A stretch of DNA of 64,000 nucleotides from Limnohabitans sp. Lineage in GTDB: Bacteria > Pseudomonadota > Gammaproteobacteria > Burkholderiales > Burkholderiaceae_C. Positions 34,572 to 41,867 of this stretch are shown here, in pieces. Every line of letters begins with the position of its first letter. Position 1 is the first letter of the stretch. A program made the translations under genes and the position numbers. The stretch is from assembly GCA_018882835.1 (NCBI GenBank), contig VERE01000005.1, positions 1 through 64,000 on the forward strand, in the 5' to 3' direction. Under the pieces are notes generated by a model. The model did not search any database. It saw nothing but the letters and a program-made list of their open reading frames with translations, and was not told the DNA's origin.

Positions 34572-35369
34572 TTACCGGTTGAGGTCGCGCAGGGAGCGCA
34601 TGATGTAGTCGAAACCGTGCTCGGAGTTTTGCACGACATGAAACAGCGTTTTGGACTCGTCCAGCAGTGTTTCGAGCCGTTCAATTCCCCGCTCCACATC
34701 ACTCTGGGCTTGGTTGGACACTTTGCCGTGTCCCGGAAACAAGTGATCCAGGCGCAGCGTCGCCAAGCGCCGCAAGGAGTAGATGTAGTCACTGATGTTG
34801 CCTGACTGCAAAACGCCCCCGACAATGCCATTGGCCATGACCACATCGCCCGAAAATAGCAAGCGATGGACCGGCTCATAAAAGCAAACGGCCCCTGAAC
34901 AATGGCCGGGCGTATGAATCACTTGCAACTCATAGTTGCCCAAATTGATGCTGGCCCCTTCCGAAAGGAACATGTCGATATGGAACAAGTCTGACGCCGA
35001 GCCAAACGCCTTGTTCATCAGGACAAATTCATCTTGCAGTGTCAACTTGTTGGCCGCCAGACGGTGCGCCGCAACGATGGTTTTGGGGCCGAGTTCGGGC
35101 ACACCACCCGCATGGTCGATGTGCTCATGGGTGAGAAGTATCATGTGCAGATCATCTTGCGTCAGCCCGACTTCAGCCAGGCATGCGCGCACGCTTTCAA
35201 CGCCATCTGGCAGGCAAGAATCGATCAAAACGTTTTTGTGCTGACCCTTGATCAGGTAGGCATGTGCGGACCGGTTCTGTCCCAATATTTGGTAAACATT
35301 GGGATATACCTCCACAATGGTTTTCTTGATCTTGGCCCCTGCAGAGCTCACTTCTTCGGGCATGTCCAT
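34572..35369 (-). CDS. Metallo-beta-lactamase-fold hydrolase (in cNMP/SulP operon)
   Basis: A 265-residue MBL enzyme. HxHxDH is in ILLTHEHIDHAGGV; further ligands are in IHTPGHCSGAVCF, LFSGDVVMANG and HLFPGHGKVS. The pattern YPNVYQILGQNRSAHAYLIKG at the start resembles lactonase or glyoxalase II-like enzymes. ATG at 35369 has GGAG 9 bases upstream and sits 1 bp after the stop of the cNMP gene; the longer frame to 35393 is not preferred. It shares an operon with a cNMP sensor and a SulP-cNMP transporter. The substrate is unknown. Confidence 0.88.
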   Translation of the reverse strand: MDMPEEVSSAGAKIKKTIVEVYPNVYQILGQNRSAHAYLIKGQHKNVLIDSCLPDGVESVRACLAEVGLTQDDLHMILLTHEHIDHAGGVPELGPKTIVAAHRLAANKLTLQDEFVLMNKAFGSASDLFHIDMFLSEGASINLGNYELQVIHTPGHCSGAVCFYEPVHRLLFSGDVVMANGIVGGVLQSGNISDYIYSLRRLATLRLDHLFPGHGKVSNQAQSDVERGIERLETLLDESKTLFHVVQNSEHGFDYIMRSLRDLNR

Positions 35370-35370
35370 T

Positions 35371-35760
35371 TCAAGCTCCTTCCGCCAAAGCATTCATTGG
35401 TTGGCCGGCCTTTGCCAAGCGCTCAGCCATCATTCGTATGACGCTAAGTGCAAATGCGGGCTGTTGGCTCACCAGATAAACGAAACGCGCTTGATCGACC
35501 CTGACCAAACGCGTTTCAGGCGCCAGCGCACGGGCTGACGCAAAGCGCCGGCCTTCTGCGACCAACGCCATTTCCCCGAACATCTCGCCTTGCCCGAGTG
35601 TGGCAAGGCTGTGGATTTTGTCGCCCTCGGTCTGTCGATAGATTTCGACACTACCGGACAACACCACAAACATCTCCCTGCCGGGATCGCCTTCGTGAAA
35701 AACCGTCTCACCCGCATCGAACTCTTGTACAAACCGCTCTGCGCTTTTGGGGGTTGCCAT
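35371..35760 (-). CDS. Stand-alone cyclic-nucleotide-binding domain protein
   Basis: A 129-residue single cNMP domain: FDAGETVFHEGDPGREMFVVLSGSVEIY, LATLGQGEMFGEMAL and EGRRFASARAL. An Arg sits at the usual phosphate-binding position of the cassette, unlike in the SulP protein of the same operon. There is no DNA-binding helix-turn-helix or kinase part, so it would act by protein contact. ATG at 35758-35760 is chosen over a TTG at 35775. The gene heads the operon with the MBL and SulP genes, and its upstream DNA is AT-rich. Confidence 0.88.
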   Translation of the reverse strand: MATPKSAERFVQEFDAGETVFHEGDPGREMFVVLSGSVEIYRQTEGDKIHSLATLGQGEMFGEMALVAEGRRFASARALAPETRLVRVDQARFVYLVSQQPAFALSVIRMMAERLAKAGQPMNALAEGA

Positions 35761-36126
35761 CGCTGTTTCCGTCAACCTAAAAATGGAAATGATAGCAATT
35801 TATTAAATTTGCAAAATTTCCAATATCAGAATTTTGTCAACAGACTTGCCTCAGCGCTCAGGCATTTGCAACTCAATAAAGAACAACTGCACCTAGCGAA
35901 GCAGGCTCATCCAATTTTTTTCAATGATGATGGTGTGCGTCCCCAAGAACAGCTCGAGGCGGTGTTACTTTCAGGGGGAAGGGTCACCGGTTTGAGGCTC
36001 GATAAACAGTATCCCCTAGAACTTAACGGCTACGCAGGCTCACCGCTGAATCCATGGGATCAGGCTTGATTGTCAAACCTCCATTTTTCAAGTCAAATCG
36101 GCACACTATTTCAAGGAGATTCGACT
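35761..36126. other. 366-bp AT-rich region with promoter potential and one doubtful ORF
   Basis: No clear gene. It must hold the promoter of the leftward cNMP/MBL/SulP operon and, at the right end, the AAGGAGA ribosome site of the amidotransferase gene. An imperfect palindrome lies at 35795-35812 (GCAATTTATTAAATTTGC). A TTG-started reading frame at 35809-36069 is listed separately. Confidence 0.5.
35809..36069 (+). CDS. Doubtful small ORF
   Basis: An 86-codon frame from a TTG to a TGA at 36067-36069: residues such as LRHLQLNKEQLHLAKQ, FFNDDGVRPQEQLEAVLL and RLDKQYPLELNGYAG have a protein-like composition. There is no clear ribosome site and no recognised family, and its base composition is similar to the AT-rich neighbourhood. 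It could be a degraded or unusual small gene just upstream of the amidotransferase. Confidence 0.25.
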   Translation: MQNFQYQNFVNRLASALRHLQLNKEQLHLAKQAHPIFFNDDGVRPQEQLEAVLLSGGRVTGLRLDKQYPLELNGYAGSPLNPWDQA

Positions 36127-36921
36127 ATGTGCCGATGGGTAGCTTACGCCGGTCCTGAAATTTATCTGGAAGACATTCTGTTCCATCAATCACACTCCAT
36201 TGTCAGCCAAAGCCTCTCCGCCAAGGAATCAGTTTTCACGACCAATGGTGATGGGTTTGGGGTTGCTTGGTACACAGCACGGACCCACGCTGGACTTTTC
36301 AAAGACGTATTGCCCGCATGGAATGATGCGAACTTGAGGTCTTTGGCCAGCCACATTAGAACCCGTATGTTCTTTGCGCATGTTCGAGCGACCACCGGCA
36401 CCTCGGTCAATCGCGCCAACTGTCATCCCTTCATTTGGCGAAATTGGACATTCATGCACAACGGTCAAATTGGCAACTGGCCAAATTGCAGAAAAGCCTT
36501 TGAGTCTCACATCGACGCCAGCATTTTTTCTCTTCGCGAAGGCACCACCGACAGCGAGGCCATGTTTTTGCTCGCCATCAGTTTGGGGCTGGAGCACAAT
36601 CCCATTCAGGCATTGAACGACACCCTTCGCATCGCTCTGCAAACCATGCGGGATCACGGCGCAGATGAGCCACTGCGAGCCACCCTGGCGCTCACCAACG
36701 GCCAAGAAATTTGGGCCGTGCGATTTGCCAGCGACGCACGCTCTCCATCACTTTATTATGGTTCGGCACAGACCCGCGCACACGAACAAGGCGGCAACCC
36801 TGTCAATACCATTGCCTCAGAGCCGATTGACTCAGAGGCAGACCGTTGGCACCGGGTCGATGCAGGCACGGGCATTCACTGGACCCCCGATGGGCTTCAA
36901 TCGTTTTCACTTCATTTGTGA
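36127..36921 (+). CDS. Class II glutamine amidotransferase (YafJ/EgtC-like)
   Basis: A 264-residue Ntn-hydrolase. After the initiator Met comes Cys2 (MCRWVAYAGPEIYLEDILF), the N-terminal nucleophile. NGDGFGVAWYT, FFAHVRATTGTSVNRANCHPF and TFMHNGQIGNW supply the glutamine-binding residues. The size and motifs match YafJ/EgtC-type proteins that release ammonia from glutamine or cleave gamma-glutamyl bonds. AGGAG precedes the ATG at 36127; the open frame from 36070 is not needed. No synthetase partner is adjacent, so the acceptor is unknown. Confidence 0.9.
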   Translation: MCRWVAYAGPEIYLEDILFHQSHSIVSQSLSAKESVFTTNGDGFGVAWYTARTHAGLFKDVLPAWNDANLRSLASHIRTRMFFAHVRATTGTSVNRANCHPFIWRNWTFMHNGQIGNWPNCRKAFESHIDASIFSLREGTTDSEAMFLLAISLGLEHNPIQALNDTLRIALQTMRDHGADEPLRATLALTNGQEIWAVRFASDARSPSLYYGSAQTRAHEQGGNPVNTIASEPIDSEADRWHRVDAGTGIHWTPDGLQSFSLHL

Positions 36922-36979
36922 AACGCTCTGGGCGTGAAAGTTAAAGATGCGTTGACCCCCTCTGCCTCATAACCACCTC

Positions 36980-38470
36980 ATGAAGCGCTGTATCCGTCAC
37001 TATTGGATAGTTTTCATTTTTTCAAGCTTGGCAGGCTGTGGGTTTGACGACCTCAGATTGGCGCAATTTTTAGCTATGGCGCCAGCTTTCTCAAGAGCGA
37101 GCCTCCATACGCCTGACCTCGAACCCATCTATGTATCGTTTTGCAATAACGACTCACGTTCGCTCCAGCATGTGGTTCCCGTTGACATGAATAAAGATGG
37201 GCGAATGGACCTGTTACTGTGGCTCTGGTGCAGCCCAGTCTCCGACCGTTCCACCTTCATCGGGCCTACACCCAGCCGTTTGGTTGTTTTTTTACAGAAT
37301 TCACAAGGTATTTTCAGGAACGGAACCGCGGAAATTTTCGGAAAAGAAAACGTTCAACCTGGAGGAAGTGGCGAGTACTATGTCACAGGTGATTTCAATC
37401 AAGATGGCTACACCGATATTTTTTGGACAGCCGCCAGAGAGGATGGCCGAGGCTACAGCGATTGGTCTACCCAATGGTCTGCAAACATCGCGGTCATGAG
37501 TCAAGGCAACGGAACATACCGTCTGGACATGGTCGGAAGTCCAAACTGGAATTCAGGCGTTTCAAGTATTGACAACGCGCAAGGCGGTCTGGATCTGCTG
37601 GCAAGCTCAAACTCTGATTCACCCAAGCGATGGCGCTACGACCTCCAATCTGGCTGGATCAATATTCCGGGCTATGAATGGACAGGCGGCAATGGCACTC
37701 TCTTTTTAAGTCGGACCGCACCCAACAAAGAGTCGACAACCGCCTTGGTGACCTACAGCAACCCAACGGAACTGGGCATCAAACTCTACACCTACTTGGG
37801 TGGCAGTTGGAATTCAAGTTCAAAGTTTTCTTATCCTGCTTCCGTCATTCAGAAAAAGGACACGCAAACCGAACCCACACCGGCTGCGTTTGTCAGCATC
37901 GAAGGCATTGATTACATTGATCCAAGCTTTTCATTTACCTGCCAGATCAAGAGAGCACCCTCAAGTGCCCCTGAATTTCTAACGGTATTCGAAGCTCAAA
38001 AAATCATAGGGGGTTATCACGGCCAAGTCATCGTCTATTACTCACCCGAGTCACCACTGGAAGAGCTCTTCAAAATCATGTCATTCAGCCCCGGCACTCA
38101 AAATGAGCTGGTTAAAAGTGATCTTGTAATTCGCAACGAAGTGACTTCTGAAGTCAAGGCCAACCGGATGGCCTGTCTTGACTTGAACGGTGACAATTAC
38201 GATGACATTATTTTGTATGTAAGCAAACCTGAACAAACGCCCATCATTTACCTGAATGACAGAAATGGCGGATTTGACAGGGTGCGCGCGAGTGTTTTTC
38301 CCACCTCACCGAGCAACCATACTTCTAGCAATTACGTTTTTGCTGATATCAACAACGATGGCGCCAAAGATTTGATCTACTTTCAAATCAATGGCCAGGG
38401 TGGCTCGCCAAATCAGCTGACGATCTACAAAGCGAACCGCCAACTGAATTTTTTCGACGTCATCCGGTGA
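36980..38470 (+). CDS. FG-GAP/VCBS repeat lipoprotein
   Basis: A 496-residue surface-type lipoprotein. The signal MKRCIRHYWIVFIFSSLAGC ends in the lipobox LAGC. At least four calcium-loop repeats are visible: VDMNKDGRMDLLL, GDFNQDGYTDIF, LDLNGDNYDDIIL and ADINNDGAKDLIYF, with linking beta segments as in a seven-blade propeller, although some blades lack the loop. The gene has lower GC than its surroundings and many asparagines. Such proteins are often anchored adhesins or binding proteins; no enzyme motif is seen. It lies 58 bp after the amidotransferase gene. Confidence 0.82.
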   Translation: MKRCIRHYWIVFIFSSLAGCGFDDLRLAQFLAMAPAFSRASLHTPDLEPIYVSFCNNDSRSLQHVVPVDMNKDGRMDLLLWLWCSPVSDRSTFIGPTPSRLVVFLQNSQGIFRNGTAEIFGKENVQPGGSGEYYVTGDFNQDGYTDIFWTAAREDGRGYSDWSTQWSANIAVMSQGNGTYRLDMVGSPNWNSGVSSIDNAQGGLDLLASSNSDSPKRWRYDLQSGWINIPGYEWTGGNGTLFLSRTAPNKESTTALVTYSNPTELGIKLYTYLGGSWNSSSKFSYPASVIQKKDTQTEPTPAAFVSIEGIDYIDPSFSFTCQIKRAPSSAPEFLTVFEAQKIIGGYHGQVIVYYSPESPLEELFKIMSFSPGTQNELVKSDLVIRNEVTSEVKANRMACLDLNGDNYDDIILYVSKPEQTPIIYLNDRNGGFDRVRASVFPTSPSNHTSSNYVFADINNDGAKDLIYFQINGQGGSPNQLTIYKANRQLNFFDVIR

Positions 38471-38537
38471 TCTTCTAAAGTTCCCCTCGCCTATGCCGAT
38501 TCCATGAGTAAATCTTCTTCTTTTTTAGGAGGGAATG

Positions 38538-38759
38538 ATGGAACTGCGTATCAGACAATTAAGTGATGTCGCCCGACTTAACATGAGCACCAGCGCTAGG
38601 ATTTCTCAAGCGCTGCGGGTTAATGACATTGGCACTGCGCAAAAATTAGCTGAAACTGTAGCCCTTGCCACGAAAAACTTGCGGGCACAAGCTACCGCTT
38701 CTGAGCCGCAGCAAAAACCCCCTTCACAAGGAATGCATAAAGTAGATGTATGGGCATGA
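38538..38759 (+). CDS. Small hypothetical protein with strong ribosome site
   Basis: A 73-residue frame: MELRIRQLSDVARLNMSTSARISQALRVNDIGTAQ... with a glutamine/proline-rich C-terminus (EPQQKPPSQGMHKVDVW). It is preceded by AGGAGGG, spaced 4 bases from the ATG at 38538; another ATG at 38535 is only 1 base away. The N-terminal half is predicted helical. No family was recognised. The stop codon lies inside a stem-loop. Confidence 0.5.
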   Translation: MELRIRQLSDVARLNMSTSARISQALRVNDIGTAQKLAETVALATKNLRAQATASEPQQKPPSQGMHKVDVWA

Positions 38760-38775
38760 ACCAGGGGGTTCATGC
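38754..38775. terminator. Hairpin with stop codon in stem (terminator candidate)
   Basis: GCATGAACC (38754-38762) and GGTTCATGC (38767-38775) form a perfect 9-bp stem with AGGG loop. The TGA of the small gene sits in the left arm. No T tract follows, so it may be a transcript-stabilising or rho-independent-like element of low certainty. Confidence 0.45.
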
Positions 38776-38961
38776 CGCCGGCTCGTTGTAGGCGCAAATC
38801 CTTGTAGCTAACGCAGAGGGCTTTGAAAAGCCCTCCAGCCACTGACTCTGATTGCCAATTCGCTTGCGATTTAATCCGAGCAACTTCCGTATAAGCAGGC
38901 TTCTGCGTGTTACCAAAGCTAGCGAGCATAGATCCCCAATCCCGTTAGCTCGGCCCAATGT

Positions 38962-39912
38962 CTACCGTTTTTTCGCAACGTCCAATTTGCGGCGTTGACT
39001 CTGCAGAAACAAGGTGCTGCAAACGTCCCTTAGCCAGCGGTTCGCCGGGTCATGGTGGAAGCGGGTATGCCAGTACTGCTTCACTGTGAAGCCATCAATA
39101 GGCAATGGGCATGGCAATACGCGCAAACCGGCTGCGAGCGCCAGCGTTTCCCCTATGTGCCTGGGCAGTGTTGCAATCAAATCACTGCCCTGCAAAATGG
39201 CGGGCAGGCCTAAAAAGCCAGGTAACGCCAGTTGAACCTGACGTTGTTGCCCTGCTCTTTTCAAGGCGTTGTCCAGCAAGGTAGCACCGGTACCAGAGAC
39301 TATGCCAACGTGCGCTTCTGACACATAGTTCTTGAGCGTGAACTTGGCGCCCAAACGCGGGTGCATTGGGTTGGCCAAACAGATCCAATCCTGGTCAAAC
39401 AAGGCTTGTTGGTAAAACCCCGCCTCCAGCCCTGGGATCAAGCCCAATGCCAGATCAGCGTCACCTGACTGCAGTTCAGAAGCCATTTGGGGACCAAGGG
39501 TCGCCGCCTCCAACCGGATACCCGGTGCCAGCGCATGAACATGCGCAAACAACTTTGGCATTAATGTGATGTGACTGGCATCGGTCATGAAGATGCGAAA
39601 CCTGCGTTCACTGGTGGCCACATCAAATTGGTTGGCACTGGAGATCAGTTGCGACATCCCGCAAAGCACCTGACGCACCGCAGGCATCAGATCTTCGGTT
39701 CGCGGTGTCGGTTGCATGCCCCCGGATGTTCGAACAAACAGTGGGTCTGAGAGCATCTTTCTCAACCTGGCCAAACCGATACTGACCGTGGGTTGGCTTA
39801 ATGCTATTTGCTCTGCAGTTCGGGTCACGCTTCGTGTGGCATAGAGCGCATCAAGCAGCCTCAGCAACTTGAGGTCGATTTCCGTCGGGTTAAGTTCCGA
39901 ATTCTTCGTCAT
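38962..39912 (-). CDS. LysR-family regulator (NodD/LinR-like branch)
   Basis: A 316-residue LysR protein. Helix-turn-helix at residues ~12-70: LLRLLDALYATRSVTRTAEQIALSQPTVSIGLARLRKML, then DPLFVRTSGGMQPTPR. The effector domain follows with the RFRIFMTDASHITLMPKLF opening of the PcpR/LinR/NodD branch. It diverges from the PanE/VOC/MaoC/CoA-transferase operon over an AT-rich 105-bp region, so it most likely controls that operon in response to a pathway compound. Confidence 0.92.
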   Translation of the reverse strand: MTKNSELNPTEIDLKLLRLLDALYATRSVTRTAEQIALSQPTVSIGLARLRKMLSDPLFVRTSGGMQPTPRTEDLMPAVRQVLCGMSQLISSANQFDVATSERRFRIFMTDASHITLMPKLFAHVHALAPGIRLEAATLGPQMASELQSGDADLALGLIPGLEAGFYQQALFDQDWICLANPMHPRLGAKFTLKNYVSEAHVGIVSGTGATLLDNALKRAGQQRQVQLALPGFLGLPAILQGSDLIATLPRHIGETLALAAGLRVLPCPLPIDGFTVKQYWHTRFHHDPANRWLRDVCSTLFLQSQRRKLDVAKKR

Positions 39913-40017
39913 ATTTAAATTTTCAATATTTATTATTTATTTCATTGTATTTACCTAATTTTGTTCCAGTATTAGCATCCGCGCAACTCGACCAAATGCA
40001 AGAGATAGGAGTGCACA
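39913..40017. promoter_or_regulatory. Divergent AT-rich control region, LysR // CoA-transferase operon
   Basis: 105 bp with a long A/T run (39915-39960, including ATTTAAAT and CAATATTTATTATTTATTTCATTG). LysR sites of the T-N11-A type are likely here, but no single perfect dyad stands out. AGGAG lies before the TTG start of the PanE-like gene. Confidence 0.4.
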
Positions 40018-40956
40018 TTGAAGATAGCTGTACTGGGCGCGGGTGCGCTGGGTTGCGCAATGGGAAGTTGCCTCAGCGAATCGGGACACGAGGTCTGGTT
40101 GATCAATCGCCGCGAAGATCACGTCGAAACGATGAACACGCTTGGGCTTTGCGTTCAGGTCAATGGGGCAGACCGGTACACGCCCGTCAAGGCGGCGTTG
40201 CATGCTTCTCATGTTGCCGCGCAAATCGGCACCGTCGATCTGCTGTTAGTGCTCGTCAAATCATTCCATACGCGCGAAGCCATCACTTCCTCCACTTCAA
40301 TCGTAGGCCCCGATACGGTCGTCTTGTCGCTGCAAAACGGCCTTGGCCATGAGGATGTACTGGCAGAGGTCGTGGGGCGCGACAAAGTGATGGCCGGCAA
40401 AACATATGCCGGAGGCGTCATGCTCGGTCCTGGCCGGATCATTTGCGGTACAGAGGGCAAGGAAACTTACATTGGCGAACTTGAGGGACGCATGACCGAT
40501 CGCGTCCAGCGCGTGGCTGCGGCATTCAATGCAGCCGGATTGATCACCCACATCAGCGACAACATCATGGGCACGATCTGGGAGAAGCTCCTGGTGAATG
40601 TAGCTACCGGCGCATTGAGTGGCATCACCCGCCTTGCTTATGGCGATTTGTACCAGGTGCCAGAAGTCAAGGCCTGCGCATTGGCTGCTGTGCAGGAGGC
40701 CATGGATGTTGCCCGAGCCTGCGGCATTGGCCTTTCTGTCAATGACCCTGAGCAGCCCTGGATCAAGGCAGCCGCAGGACTTCCGCCAGAATTCAAGGCG
40801 TCCATGCTGCAAAGCCTTGAAAAGGGCTCTGTCACCGAGGTGGACTATGTCAACGGCTCGGTGGTTCGGTGGGGGCAGAAATGTGGGGTACCCACGCCGG
40901 TGAACAGCACCCTGGTCGCTTGCCTCAAAGGCATCGAGCGCCGCTTCACAACATAA
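40018..40956 (+). CDS. Ketopantoate-reductase-like (PanE/ApbA family) oxidoreductase
   Basis: A 312-residue NADPH-type reductase: Rossmann loop MKIAVLGAGALGCAMGSCLS at the N-terminus, VKSFHTREAI, SLQNGLGHEDVLAEVVG (family LQNG motif), AGGVMLGPGRI, and a helical C-terminal part with IWEKLLVNVATGALSGITR carrying the catalytic Lys. It begins with TTG at 40018 after AGGAG. In a catabolic operon it probably reduces a 2-oxo acid or similar intermediate rather than making pantoate (inference). A VOC gene follows after 14 bp. Confidence 0.88.
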   Translation: MKIAVLGAGALGCAMGSCLSESGHEVWLINRREDHVETMNTLGLCVQVNGADRYTPVKAALHASHVAAQIGTVDLLLVLVKSFHTREAITSSTSIVGPDTVVLSLQNGLGHEDVLAEVVGRDKVMAGKTYAGGVMLGPGRIICGTEGKETYIGELEGRMTDRVQRVAAAFNAAGLITHISDNIMGTIWEKLLVNVATGALSGITRLAYGDLYQVPEVKACALAAVQEAMDVARACGIGLSVNDPEQPWIKAAAGLPPEFKASMLQSLEKGSVTEVDYVNGSVVRWGQKCGVPTPVNSTLVACLKGIERRFTT

Positions 40957-40970
40957 CTCAAGGAGTCACC

Positions 40971-41366
40971 ATGGCGATCAAAGCCTACGTTGAACATGTG
41001 GCCGTGCGGGTCAGGGATATTCGCTGGCACATCAATTTCTTTAGCGAAGTTCTTGGGATGGACGTGCGAGAAATCGATGGCCCCACCGATGATCCGAAGC
41101 AGTACTGGACAATGGGCGGAATGCAGTTCATTGCCGCGCCAGATTTTAAGGCTCCGCCCAGCAATGATGATGGCTGGCTGGCGCATCTTGGGATCATGGT
41201 CGATGACCTTGAAGCGGCGCTTCAAGCAGCCGAACCTTGGGGCGTCAAAACATTGCCGCAAGGTCGCAATTGGTTGCAATTGCCAGACGGGCTTGCAGTT
41301 GAGCTCATTCAGGCGGCCCCCGGCACCGTGCAGCAGGCCCTCCTGGTCAATCCGCGCGCCCAATGA
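40971..41366 (+). CDS. VOC-superfamily (glyoxalase/dioxygenase-like) protein
   Basis: A 131-residue single-domain VOC protein: YVEHVAVRVRDIRWHINFFSEVLGM, MGGMQFIAAPDF, WLAHLGIMVDDLEAALQAAE and LPDGLAVELIQ. Metal ligands would be the His in the first and third segments and Glu in the last. VOC proteins include glyoxalase I, methylmalonyl-CoA epimerase and dioxygenases. AAGGAG precedes the ATG at 40971. Placed between PanE-like and MaoC genes, an epimerase or isomerase role is possible. Confidence 0.85.
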   Translation: MAIKAYVEHVAVRVRDIRWHINFFSEVLGMDVREIDGPTDDPKQYWTMGGMQFIAAPDFKAPPSNDDGWLAHLGIMVDDLEAALQAAEPWGVKTLPQGRNWLQLPDGLAVELIQAAPGTVQQALLVNPRAQ

Positions 41367-41381
41367 CCCAAGGAATCGACC

Positions 41382-41867
41382 ATGAAAATCACGCCCCCTG
41401 CCATCCACTTCAAGACAGCCGAGAAATACTGGGACGACGCCAAGGAAGGCGATGCCTGCATCAGCCCCAGTTACGAGGTCACCGAGGAACGTATCAACGC
41501 CTACGCTGTGCTGACCGGTGATTACACCCCTGTGCACATTGATGAAGACTACGCCAAAACCACGCCATTTGGAACCCGCGTGGCGCATGGCCTTTTTGGC
41601 CTGTCCATCGCGGATGGCCTCAAAACACAAAGCGAGTACCGATTTTTGCCTGGCATGTCATTGGGCTGGACTTGGGACTTTTTGCTCCCCATCAAGATCA
41701 ACGATGTGCTGCACGTCAAATTCACAGTCACAGGCTTGCGGGCCAGCAAGAGTCGGCCAGGCTGGGGCATCGTCATTCTGCCCTCGTCGCTGATCAACCA
41801 GCATGGCCAAGTCGTCCACAAAGGTGAGCATCGCCTGATGATCCCTCGTCGCCCAGGAGCGTTCTGA
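41382..41867 (+). CDS. MaoC-family (R)-hydratase/dehydratase
   Basis: A 161-residue hot-dog-fold hydratase. The catalytic segment is AVLTGDYTPVHIDEDYAKTTPFGTRVAHGLFGLSIA, with Asp and His of the (R)-specific enoyl-CoA hydratase type. MSLGWTWDFLLPIKINDVLHVKFTVT is the central helix/strand part. It adds water to an enoyl-CoA. The stop and the ATG of the CoA-transferase gene overlap by one base (TGATG), so translation is coupled. Confidence 0.9.
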   Translation: MKITPPAIHFKTAEKYWDDAKEGDACISPSYEVTEERINAYAVLTGDYTPVHIDEDYAKTTPFGTRVAHGLFGLSIADGLKTQSEYRFLPGMSLGWTWDFLLPIKINDVLHVKFTVTGLRASKSRPGWGIVILPSSLINQHGQVVHKGEHRLMIPRRPGAF

